Shown here in pieces: positions 10,714 through 21,201 of a DNA stretch of 64,000 nt. The translations under genes were made by a program, and so were the position numbers. The notes under the pieces are model-generated. The model was not told the origin of the DNA. It saw only the letters and a program-made list of their open reading frames with translations, and ran no database searches. Position 1 is the first letter of the stretch. Each line of letters opens with the position of its first letter. Where the stretch lies: contig CBFFRP010000217.1 in assembly GCA_965644295.1 (NCBI GenBank), positions 415,885 through 479,884 on the forward strand, read 5' to 3'. The DNA is from Paraphysomonas bandaiensis. Taxonomy: Eukaryota > Chrysophyceae.

Positions 10714-12456
10714 ATGGACCCTCCTGAAAATGAGTTGGATATTGTCAAAAGGAAGATTGCTGCTATAGAAGTGAAGCTTGCCAGAGCAGAAGCAGAAAGA
10801 GACAACGAGCTTATCGTGGTGTATGAGAAACTTCTTGCGGGTCTGCAGGAGGAAGAGAACATTCTCTCTCAAGCAGCAGGTGAGCTCATTGATTCCAATT
10901 CATGTGCCACCATTTAACAGCTACTGTTTTCCTCAAAAATATTTACGGCCGTAGAAAGAATCCGCATATCTACTATTGATATTCTTTTGAGCAAAATGGA
11001 GACAATGTCAACCGAAGTTGTCAGCAAAATGGAGACAATGTCCGGGGTTGTCAGCAAAATGGAGACGATGTCCGGGGTTGTCAGCAAAATGGAGACAATG
11101 CCAACCGAAGTTGTCAGCAAAACGGAGACAATGTCAACCGGGGTTGGCAGCAAAATGGAGACAATGTCAACCGGGGTTGTCAGCAAAATGGAGATAATGT
11201 CCGGGGTTGTCAGCAAAATGGAGACAATGTCTGGGGTTGTCAGCAAAATGGAGACACTGTCCGGGGTTGTCAGCAAAATGGAGACAATGTCCGGGGTTGT
11301 CAGCAAAATGGAGACACTGTCAACCGAGATTTTCAGCAAACTGGAGACACTGTCAACCGAGATTTTCAGCAAACTGGAGACAATATCAGCCGGGATTGAG
11401 GCTTTGCTTAAATATAACGAGGATAAGAAATCTGTCTCTGGTAGTGAGTGTAGGATTTCTCATTACTATAATTTTGGCTTTGGCGAATTGACACCCCCAT
11501 TTGCCAAAAATGCCCTTGACTATGCTGCCACCAGACAAGAGTTTTTACAAATTAAGACATGTGTTACGCAGTATACTCAAAGAATAAGATGTTTATATCG
11601 TGCCAAGAAAACAGATGAGGTTATGTTTGTGCAGCCCTTGTCCCGTAATTTGTTGAAAGAGCTGGCGCAAGCAGTTGGCATGGGAGGCGATACAGAGGTG
11701 CAGCACAAAAATCACAGCCTTGCTGTTGAATATGACAGCAAAGAATATCACATTCATGGTGAAATGGACGCTGGATTGTTTTTGAAAGGCACACGTGTCT
11801 GTCTGTGCCCGTGGGAAGACAAGGATATGAGTAACGAATGGTCTTGGAAATACGTGACACAATGTGCTGCTGAGATGGCGGGCAAATTAGAGCACTTAAA
11901 ATCTGGATATGATTTTATCCCAAAACGATATTGTGGTATTGTAACTAACGGAAGATGGTGGGTGATAGTTTTCAGATATATCAACAGCGAAGGACGAAGG
12001 TTTTGGCTGCACACAACTCCAATTCAAGCCATTGATATCGCCGGGAATATTATACCTCGAGGTGTTTATCAAGTAATAATCCTTCTGTTTCATGCAATGA
12101 TGATTTCCAAGGAGGTGATGAAGGCGCTGTTCGTCCAGATAAGAAGTATTTTTGATGTAGAAAAATCTGGTCGCCATATCGACAAGTATAGCCCGCGTGA
12201 AGACGCATCGAGTGATGATGACGATGTGAAGACACACTCGAGTGAAGGAGGGAACATCGCTCGGCCCAATGAGAGGGGTCGACATGGTGAGAATGGGGGG
12301 AAGCAGAGTGGTGGGCACCAGCATGCTGGACAAAAGTATGCATTGCAGGATATTGGCAATACATGTAGTCCTTTGACTGTAAGCAACATCGCTGCCCACG
12401 GGAAATTAGTGCCAAAAAAGAATGTATTTACTGAAATTGGTCTGCGTGACTATTGA
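10714..12456 (+). CDS. Crinkler-like protein with PD-(D/E)XK nuclease domain
   Basis: Two exons (10714-10879, 10955-12456) give about 555 residues. Exon 1 encodes a helical, charged leader (VKRKIAAIEVKLARAEAERD, then LQEEENILSQA) of the type that opens many Crinkler/CR proteins in oomycetes, chytrids and other protists. A tandemly repeated coiled-coil linker follows (SKMETMSGVV units). The C-terminal part has a restriction-endonuclease-like core: GEMDAGLF (Asp codon at 11767) then PWEDKDM (Glu 11815, Lys 11821), with YCGIVTNGRWWVIVFRY as the following strand. In known CR proteins such domains act as DNases, either as effectors delivered to hosts or in conflicts. I see no signal peptide, so secretion is not supported. 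The gene sits inside the inverted tRNA island. The intron is chosen to keep frame and phase; other splice choices hit a stop at 10979. Confidence 0.7.
10991..11395 (+). repeat. In-frame 30/39-bp coding tandem repeat
   Basis: About twelve imperfect copies of a 30-base unit (AGCAAAATGGAGACAATGTC core), some extended to 39 bases. They encode SKMETMSGVV or SKMETMSTEVV. Units vary by whole codons, so the frame is held. The array forms the coiled-coil linker of the Crinkler-like protein. Confidence 0.9.
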
Positions 12457-13400
12457 TGGGATATCTAGATGTAATCTAACAGTTTATGTATCTCTTGCTT
12501 CTCATTAGATTATGAGGGAATGTCAGAATGCCATGCGGTGGTATACCGGTTTAAAATACATAATTCAGAAACTTGATATATTTATATTTAGTAATATATA
12601 AAATGTTTTCCTTTTTCTCTTCAAAAACTTTAAACAAAAGAGCTGGACAAGGTAAAACTCTTACTTTAAAATAGTTAAAATCCTTGGCCAATACAGTAGC
12701 CGTAACTACATCTGGATCTAAAGAAGTTATAGCCACAAGGATTCTCAAGTTGAGAGGTCACCTAGGTCCCAAATCACAAGGGGGGTTAACCATATTACAA
12801 AAGGAACTTCTAAATAATAGTACAATAAGCATTTAACTCAAGTAAGAATGATTACACAACAATTGGTGTACTAACGGTAGAATTTAGTTTAACAGCAATC
12901 ATGCTTATGTTGGAATACGTATGGTTCTCTAAGATAGTACTGTAGAATACGTTAAATACAATGTGAAAAAACAGTAATATACGTAGTCAATAGTCAAAAG
13001 AGCTATATAGCTATAACTGTGAAACTGAAGTATTATATCATGACGATTCAAGATACGGAAGTTGAGCAGTGGTTGACATGAACGAAATAATTTATTATGT
13101 ATGTGTTACATGACAACACACACAATTGTGTAATCAATTATAATAAAGTAATCTATCCAGTTTGACTAACTTAAACTTCTCTTACAACGATCTTAATCAT
13201 CTGAAAATGGTCAATTATCAATAGCTTAGTCTAACAAAAAATTCACAGGAAAGTTACTCTCCCAATTTCGGGTTCGACGAAGGTTGAAAAATGGTTTTAA
13301 AATATTACATATATAAATATTCGTCGTTATTTCATTATAAACAGTAATAACACAGGGGGTCGGTCATACAGATGGATTGATGATATGTGGTGGTATACCC
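12457..13400. other. Intergenic stretch with repeat family C
   Basis: AT-rich and without a supported gene. The only structure seen is the family C repeat at 12905-13230. Confidence 0.7.
12905..13230. repeat. Dispersed repeat family C, copy 2
   Basis: Matches 6440-6710 from TTGGAATACGTATGGTTCTC through ACATGAACGAAATAATTTAT to the CTGAAAATGGTCAAT segment. It carries extra bases such as AGAGCTATATAGCTATAACT. Confidence 0.75.
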
Positions 13401-14442
13401 CTAAAGATGGCGCCCTCCCCATGTGTAAAATCCAGGCTTCTCTTGTGATGTGGATTGCTCTTCTTGTGTAGAAATTTGCCCCACATTATGTGGAGTACAT
13501 CTTGTTCTGATTTCTTCTAAAAGTGTTTCACGTAGAATATCGATGTCGGTACTAGTTATTGGCACCGCGCCATTACCTGTAAACTTATCAAGCATTCTCG
13601 TACACAATGCTTCCGGTAATGTCGTATGCATTTCTCGCATATCTCTAGATAAGTTCCCGACATTTGCTTCCAGCGACGACATACGATTAGCTAGAATCAC
13701 ATTGGGTGGAACACCAGTAGCATTCATTCTTGACACATCATTTCGAAACACACCAGTTAATACTTTCGGTCGTAGACGTTGTAGTATACCACTTGCCAAT
13801 ATTAATGGTCAGTGCATCCTCCTCCCAAGATATATGATCGTACATTATATGTGCAACTGTTACAGATCTTGCTATCAAATTCCAGCATAGCAATAAATAG
13901 GACAAGCAAAATGTATACAGTCCAAAGTCATGGTCCTGTTTAGCTGCTTTCTCTGCAAGAAATATGTACCCTTTCATGGTCATTGCAGCCTTGCCTTCTC
14001 GTGAAGGTAATAAGCCACGCTGCTTAAGGTCAGCAACCTTCCTCTTGAATCTCTCGAGAGTTTCCTTAAAAATACTCTCTATTTCCGGTGAAGGGTTCAT
14101 TCGCTTTTCCGTGTACATATTCTTAAGAGCACTTCGATGTCCATTAACGTGTGCAAACGAGTAATATTGTGGAGGGTCATAGTACAGACCAGTGCGGCTG
14201 TCTATTTTAAGAAGCACATGAGCCATGTACTTTTCCATGACTACGTCAGGTATCGGTAGTATTGGTGTGAGCTTGTCACCGTTGTCTCTTTCCACGCAGG
14301 CGGGGTAATGCTCATCAAGCCAATGTGCAAAGGCCCTGACCCTGTCTGCATATTGCCTGCGGGTGCTATCCGTTAACCGCATCTGCTTGGTTTGCTGTGC
14401 AATCTCATCTCTGAACTCACTTTGCTCTCTAATAATATCCAT
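13401..14442 (-). pseudogene. Broken Crypton-like tyrosine recombinase
   Basis: Two overlapping frames. The upstream one (14442-13738) has a SAM-like N-terminal DNA-binding region (LTDSTRRQYADRVRAFAHWL) and the start of a tyrosine recombinase core with the first catalytic Arg context (LLCWNLIARSVTVAHIMYDH). It then reads out of frame. The second (13799-13401) continues with MSSLEANVGNLSRDMRE, resembling the C-terminal tail of protist Crypton-type recombinases. The segment expected to carry the HxxR box and nucleophilic Tyr is absent, so an internal deletion plus frame change has removed the active site. It lies beside the inverted tRNA-Leu copy. An unseen intron is an alternative to decay, but the missing core is not visible nearby. 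Confidence 0.65.
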
Positions 14443-14743
14443 TGTGCTTGGTTTGTTCTAAGTTCTTTGTTCTTGCAGTTTATGGGCATTGGTGTTGTAT
14501 GGTTTGAATGGCGATACAGTAGTGGCCAAACGGTAAAAAAATGCCGAACAATAATGTGTTCGTAAAATCGAGATATTCTAGATATCATAATTATACGGTG
14601 GAGATAAACCGATTTTCCGAACATTTACTGTTCGGCAAGTCTGTTATACGGTGATCCAAATATTCGTAAAAGTGGGATATTTTCATATATGGATATGTAC
14701 ATCTTGAAAAATAGGCACTAAAAAATAAAGCAAAAAGAAATTT

Positions 14744-14826
14744 GCATTCGGTGGGATTCGAACCCACGCAGCCGTTCGACTACTGCAACTTGAGTGCAGC
14801 TCCTTAGACCACTCGGACACGAATGC
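14744..14826 (-). tRNA. tRNA-Leu(CAA), inverted second copy
   Basis: Reverse complement of the tRNA at 10179-10261, identical over its 83 bases as far as I can compare by eye. Identity runs into the flanks: AAGG before the gene and AAATTTCTTTTT after it on the tRNA strand. Anticodon CAA. Confidence 0.95.
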
Positions 14827-15862
14827 CTTTGATGACATCAATGCATAATTTACTATATATATATCTATACACTAATATCTGTGTATATAGTAGAGACGGG
14901 CAGAGTGGTGTGCTTTAAGGTGGACATCGGACGATATGCACAATCTATTGGCAATCTATTGGCAATCTATTGAGATATATTGGAAGCCGAGGTTACTCAT
15001 GCATACCACTTAATGAAAACCAGTCCCTATTATGATATGATATCAGAGCATTCAAACAGAGTATAAGAAACTGTATATGGGTCACAAGGGGAATAGAGTC
15101 TGTGTATGGACTCTCACCGTATGAAAGACTCCTCCATATCAGATCTGACTGTTACAAGTTGCTCCATATGTTTGAATCTATCTCTAATAGAGACATTATC
15201 ACGTGCTGCTTCTTGTCCAGTGCATTAGTATGGAGTTGGTTTCCCATGAAAATCGTCTTCATATTTCCCTGTACTTTGAGTTTTGATGATACATATAAGA
15301 CTGTGAGATAAGTTAACTCACTTGTCTATGTATTAAGTGTAAGAAATCTCATTAAGACAGTGGTAATCGTTCCACATTACTCGTCATCGTGAAGTTCACT
15401 GAAGTTGCTGTCTCTACAAACACATCGTACGCAGTAATGTTGAAGTATTGATTACCTATTCGTACTATTCATGCGGTATCTATATCTGTATTTGAATTAT
15501 TATTCATGCTGCTGAGCCTATTATTTCAACGTCTTGTAGGAGTATCCACCCTGAGGCTCCTAGTATAGTATTATTCTGAAAGCTTACCCACACATATGGC
15601 CATATGGATGCATATTTAAGTTAATTTTGAGTGGAATTAGTAATGATGAGCATAGTACATGAGTTTACTACAGATGATAAAGGTGAGAGCGTCTTTTTAT
15701 GAACAATTGATACCACAGCAACGCTCATATCTTCGGCACTCTACGCATTTTACGAATCACATTGATTTCAATTTTAATGTCAGGCAGAAAAAATCGGTAG
15801 TGGGTCGACTATAGTAACATTGACTATTGACTATAAGTAATGAAGAGTCTGAAGTTTTATAA

Positions 15863-16392
15863 GTAATGAATGTCTTATTATTAGCAATAGGCGTTTAAGA
15901 GTCATAACTAGTGAACTAGTGTAGCAAAACAATTTAACTTACTAGTTACTAGTGCATAACTCTGATGTCCTCCTATTTAACGCAACGAAAGCTGCTTGTG
16001 TATCACAGCAACCACTTCTGCTCTATCGCTCAAAACAAACGCAGTGAGAAAGCAGAGTGTTGATATACGTGACATCTGCTGACTTCAGAATTATTTGAGT
16101 TCTTATGGTAAACAGCCCGGATGCTTGACTTCAGCAGGCAGCCCAGTATCCCAGATGCCCTTGAGGCGATCCCTGTCCCGTATGCCTGTTTATTCGTCAA
16201 GGCTCAACGACGTTTACACAAGTGACACTTGTATTAGTTTCCCTTGTACCCACACAAGTACATTAAGCTATGAGTGGGCAGAACAATATCTGCTGACCAT
16301 ATATGGGGTTCACGTTAATTTCCTGGAGAAATAGCTCCGGTACTTATCCCCTAGAACACCATGAAAAGGTTCGAGTCCGGAGTTGTTGAGGG
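15863..16392 (+). repeat. Family A half element followed by family B module
   Basis: 15863-16016 matches the right half of the family A element (TTAGCAATAGGCGTTTAAGA to GCAACCACTTC). After a linker shared with 37090-37165 comes a family B module (16110-16392) with CCCGGATGCTTGACTTCAGC, GAGTGGGCAGAACAATATCT and GGTTCGAGTCC. Confidence 0.7.
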
Positions 16393-16910
16393 TGAAAAAT
16401 ATATTAGTTTTTGAAAAGAATGTTTTAATCTAGTCAGACCAATGCCTTATTGTTCATTTATGATAAAATACTTTAGTAAACAGTTTGGAATTCACATGTA
16501 CCTATATATGTATCATACACGTAATACAACAAGATCTAATGCAATAACAATTGCCTGATTATCATCAGACTAAATAATATACACCACAGTTCAAGGTATG
16601 TTATCATATGATTGGTTTTAAAGCTCCTTGTAATCACGTGTCGCTATTTACTCTTAGTCCTTATTCATTCACATGAAGTACTCAATCATTCTCACTTAAC
16701 AAATACAATTTACTTTACTTGCATCCAACAATAAATCTTATATAAAAGTGTGTACTACATTTACTTTCACCAGCATTTCTTGTTAACTAATACAAAAATT
16801 GTTGTCGCAAAGTGTTGACGTATAAATCTTCTTCGTAACGTGGTAGACATCAACGTAATAGTATACGCTGTAACCCCTTGGTAATATATTATATTGAAAG
16901 TCTTATTATT

Positions 16911-17949
16911 AAGGTGAACATCCCGGATGCTTGACTTCAGAAGGCAGCCCAATACCCCCGTTACCCTTCAGGTGGGCCTTGTCCCGGATGCCTGTTTCTT
17001 CTTCAGGGCCCAAAGACGTCTAAACAAGTGACACTTATTGGTGTCCCTTGTACCACACAAGAATTCGGCAATGAGTGGGCAGAAGAATATCTGTTGACTA
17101 TGCTTGCGGCTCACGTTAGTTTCCCAGAGAGAATCTCTCTGGTACTTATCCCACAGAATACCACGAAAAGGTGCGAGTCAGACTATGTTGAGGGAACCAC
17201 CTGGTAAGGGTCAGGAGGTAGGAGGCAGTAAAAAGTACAATAAAACCACCTAGTGTCTGTCAGCAAAGTTATGCTATTCTCATATTGATGACAAGTAGCA
17301 AGCTAATAAACCAAGAGGTTAGCGTATTAGTATTCGATGACAAGAAATTAGAAATTAAAATAGCTGTTATGACGTGCCATTCTAGATGAAAAGTTAATGG
17401 GATTGTGGTGTAGTGTCGCCCATCATGTTACAACTTTGTTGATTACAAGCAACTGTGTAGTAATTTTTACCTTATTTACAAGACTTTGACTTTTATTTAG
17501 AAGGCTAAAACTCATCTAGCAAAGCGCTCTTGTATCAACAGCAGATAGTTGTCGAGCTACTCGAGAAGTAAACGCATTAGCGACGCACTATTGTACATTA
17601 GTATATCACGATATCGATTATCATTACTGTTAGGTCACCCTCAACAAAGTCGGACTCGCACCTTTTCGTGGTGTTCTGGGGGATAAGTACCGGAGATATT
17701 TCTCCGGGAAACTAACGTGAGCCGCATATACAGTCAGCAGATATATTGTTCTGCCCACTCATAGCCAAATGCTTGTGTGGTACAAGGGACACTAATAAGT
17801 GTCACTTGTGTAGACGTCTTTGGGCCCTGACGAATAAACAGGCATCCGGGAATGGGCCCACCTCAAGGGCATCCGGGATAGGGCCCACCAGAAGGGTAAC
17901 CGGGGTATTGGGCTGCCTGCTGAAGTTAAGCATCCGGGATGTTCACCTT
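16911..17949. mobile_element. Non-autonomous element with ~290-bp inverted repeats, TTAA ends
   Basis: The left arm (about 16911-17200) and right arm (about 17632-17949) are inverted copies of the family B module. The outer ends read TTAAGGTGAACATCCCGG and CCGGGATGTTCACCTTAA. The roughly 430-base interior has no coding capacity. The symmetrical TTAA at both edges fits a TTAA-targeting transposon such as the piggyBac type, but no transposase is present, so the superfamily is inference. Confidence 0.7.
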
Positions 17950-19048
17950 AAGAACTCAAAACACCTGAAGTCAGCAGATGTCAGGTATATCAACATTCTG
18001 CTTGCTCCCTGCGTTTGCTTTGAGTGATTGATGCTGAGTATGAGTTCACATTATTCGGTATCTGTGTGGCCGGCCAATGACCGAGGTAATGCGTCAAACT
18101 TTCCTCATGGATGCATGGCAATGGCAATGATGTGATTAGACCTGTCATGTCTTCTCACACGTCTACTGCCTAGTCTTGGTTTCTCCTGACCCAGGTCATT
18201 GAGATTATATCAAGGCTCTGGCACTGTTCTCCAAGCAGTGTCAGGTACATTTGTGGTGCTTTTATGTTATTCTTGCTTAGTAGTTTTTCATCCGAGCGGG
18301 GAAGGTGCACGGTTTCCTACTAGTGTAAGTCACTCGGGAGAAGAGTGCAAGGTGGATGCATGTGCTGGATGAGTGCACACAATGGAGGGAAGACATTGGA
18401 GTCAGCTTGAATTTGTAACAGATTTTGGTAGATGTCTGTTTCATGCGTCAGTGTGCAAAACTGCACCAGTGAGACCGCTTCGTGACCGTGGGAGGACCCG
18501 GCGCTAGTGCTACTTTATTCTCCCTTCCAGACTACCTGCTGCTGTGAACACCACCTTGAAGAGGGCCCTAAAGATCTGCCGCATATACAGGAGACATATG
18601 CCGAAGACACCGACCGCAAGTTGTTTGTGTTAGGACAAGTAGATTGGGCAGGAGCGTATGATCCGGCTTAAACACGCAACTCGTCGTATGCCCATGTAGC
18701 TAACTAAATCGTGTTGTATAGTTGAGCACTTGTCGGTGCATGCAATAGTAACTAGATGAGAGTCATGTTATGCATAGTATCGCGCGAGTTGTTAGGTTGG
18801 TCGCGGCAACGCACAAGCTTGCGCTTCTTAATAATCAGATTTTCAATATTACTGTTAGGTCATTATTGTAGAACATGCATGTGATACGGCATGATAAAGA
18901 AACATGTCAAAGCATCACGTGTTTCGAATTTCGTTTTTTCTGCAATCATTCCTACACACCTACTAGATGACTAATTGCTATGTAATGACACAAAAATACA
19001 GCAGTAAAACTCATGCTCATATACGTTGAATTGACACTACCACTACAA

Positions 19049-20657
19049 CTACACAAATATATTTAGATTTTGGGGAAGTCGGACTTGATCAAGAGGTTTG
19101 TTGGGATCAAGATCTTCAGTGTTCGAGTACCCCATGGCACTGGCAATAAACCCGCGTAGTGATATTGTGGTCACATCAATTCCATATTCCGCCAGTTCAT
19201 CCTAGGAAAAATGGTTAATATATCTGGTGTAAAATATGGCTATTATAGCTCAGAGCAAATATAACCCCCAAAAATGAAGCAACATTATACTCCGATATTG
19301 AAACAAAATAAAATAAATACAACAGCACATCAAGCATTTATATCACAAATCCTAGCATATGAAGAACTCACCCTAATCCTGTTCTCAATAGAAGAAATTG
19401 AATCATGCGTATGTATCGATATGGGCCCAACTTCAACATCCTCTTCTGTGTCTATTTTGCTCTTGGGTAGAATTAGTTTGAGTAGGGTTGTAGAACCACA
19501 TGGACAGCTATCATTAGCACTAGGAGGGGCAGGCTTGGGAGGTGGGTCTCTTTCGGCTTCATTCGCATCAAAGAGCAAATCTACACGAGAATATTTTACA
19601 ATTCAGATAGGCAGATTCATCAACACATAATACTAAACATACGGCATCATGTATTTTTGTGACGACCACATATATACACAGCTCCACGTATGCTAATAGC
19701 ACCAGGTTGTGTGGAGGATAACCAAACTAACATCCACTACCTACCATCCAGAATTTCGGTAGCACGCTCATGCAGTGTGGCGCGTTCAATTGCGGCTGAA
19801 TATATCCCTGGTAAGAAATCATTGGAGATGTGTTCTCGAGTAGGATCCTTCCATGTTCCATCTTCATACAACTGAGACGTAATATCTTCCACCATTGACG
19901 GTAGCAGTTGCAATATCGCCTGACGTGCAGTAACCTTTGTACGTGCCTGATCCTCTTGAGCCTGCTTCTCACGTAAACCTTTCAGAGCTAAGTCTTTAAT
20001 ACATGCATCAGCGATAGATTCTTGTTCTCGTTTCTTAGCCCACTGTGCCTCCACATGCTTTTCCTGGTGAAAACGCTCAACTTCAGCTTGTAGATTCATC
20101 AGTTCTTCCTCACGTTCTATCTCAAACAAAGCTTGCTCTAGGGTTTTAGAGACGATAACCTGTACCATTGGCTCAACTTCCTCATCAAAATTAAATAAAT
20201 CACTAAGCTTTTCGACTTGTGTAGCCTGATCTACCCCAGTTTTGCGAGGAACATACTCAGGAGTATCTGGTCGGTCTTTGAATTTATCTGTTTGTGTCTG
20301 AATAGTTTTAGCAACTGGAGCGGCTTCTTCGGGCTCCACAAGAAAAGGTGTTAAGTCTATATCAGGGTGTACATATGCAGGGACATCAAAGAAAAATGCC
20401 GGCTGAATTCGAGGCTCCTCTACTTCATCTTCTCTCTGTGTTCTCGCTGAAGTTGGCTTTAGAGTTTTATCAGTAACCTCTCGACTCTTTCCAAACACCT
20501 GAGGCTTTTTAAGTGAACTACTAACCATCCCTCGTACGACCCTTGGATCAGACATTAATGTCAAGTGAGCATCTTCCTCACGATATTTTCGACGACCTCC
20601 CGGCTTAACAGGCTGAGGAGCCGTTGAATAAGTAAAAGACGGCTCTGTTGGCATCAC
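19049..20657 (-). CDS. RSPH3: Radial spoke head protein 3 (RSP3)
   Basis: Three exons on the minus strand (20657-19745, 19580-19372, 19201-19049) give about 424 residues. The family core is clear: DPRVVRGMV near the N-terminus, TIQTQTDKFKDRPDTPEYVP, then KTGVDQATQVE, LFNFDEEVEP, and SKTLEQALFEIEREEELMNL leading into a long charged helix, then QLYEDGTWKDP. RSP3 is the scaffold that anchors radial spokes to outer doublet microtubules of 9+2 axonemes and acts as an A-kinase anchoring protein in Chlamydomonas. The C-terminal exons (ending QVRLPQNLNIFV) are less conserved. Its presence implies a motile flagellum. It is divergent from the WW/ankyrin gene starting at 21202. Confidence 0.92.
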
Positions 20658-21201
20658 CTATGCGAACTACTGAATGAAAAGAAACAACAATACAGGAGCT
20701 GAGAGGTGGATATGAAAATATAGGCTATCACAGGTGCTACACACGAATAAGTTGATGAATCAACAGTACGATTGACAGGACACACATAACATCAACCACC
20801 TCAACACATGCATACATACATACACATCCTCATCTATATATACTGCTGTACATACATACATACATACACACATATCTCCTCATATGACAAAAAAATGAAA
20901 CCGTCTATCATCTGACTGGTAGGACGAGTAATACATGTATTCCTGAGCTGTAGTTCAAACGGCAGTTGCGTAAATATTCCGTTTATTTTTGACCTTTTTT
21001 TTTTCTTCGTTCACTTCATTGTGTTTTATATATAGCGAAGTGCAGTAGCCCTCGGAGATATAGAGACATGTATGTATGTAGATGTATATGTTAGCAGCTG
21101 GTTCATATATATATGTATGTATGTGTTAGTAGATTGTGATATGGACAGTCGAGTATATTAAGTTATATATAGGAGTGTATATGTTGTATTGAGATTAAAC
21201 A
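20658..21201. promoter_or_regulatory. Shared 5' region of RSPH3 and WW/ankyrin gene
   Basis: A 544-base divergent spacer with (CATA)n tracts and, at 20842-20850, the complement of TACAGCAGT. There are poly-T and TATATA tracts near both starts. Co-regulation is inferred from the arrangement only. Confidence 0.45.

Larger units (their letters stand above)
14827..19048. other. Repeat-rich gene-poor stretch
   Basis: No conserved gene seen. The stretch contains a short CAATCTATTGG triplication (14940-14972), a family A half element (15863-16016), a family B module (16110-16392) and the inverted-repeat element 16911-17949. From 17950 to about 19048 I see only a short segment shared with 37090-37165 (TCAGCAGATGTCAGGTATAT) and otherwise unique sequence of higher GC (18050-18830) with no recognisable product. 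Confidence 0.65.

Noticed and set aside
10914-11372. A 152-residue minus-strand frame across the 30/39-bp repeat
   Set aside because: It mirrors the repeat in the Crinkler-like gene and has no independent features.
13401-14442. An intact tyrosine recombinase
   Set aside because: The frames do not join and the HxxR/Tyr catalytic segment is missing.
16360-16376. GGTTCGAGTCC in a family B module, resembling a tRNA B box
   Set aside because: No matching A box at a proper distance and no tRNA-like fold. The module also forms the arms of a TTAA element, so a SINE is less likely.
18050-18830. A higher-GC segment considered as rRNA or a structural RNA
   Set aside because: No recognisable rRNA core sequence or clear long-range pairing was seen.
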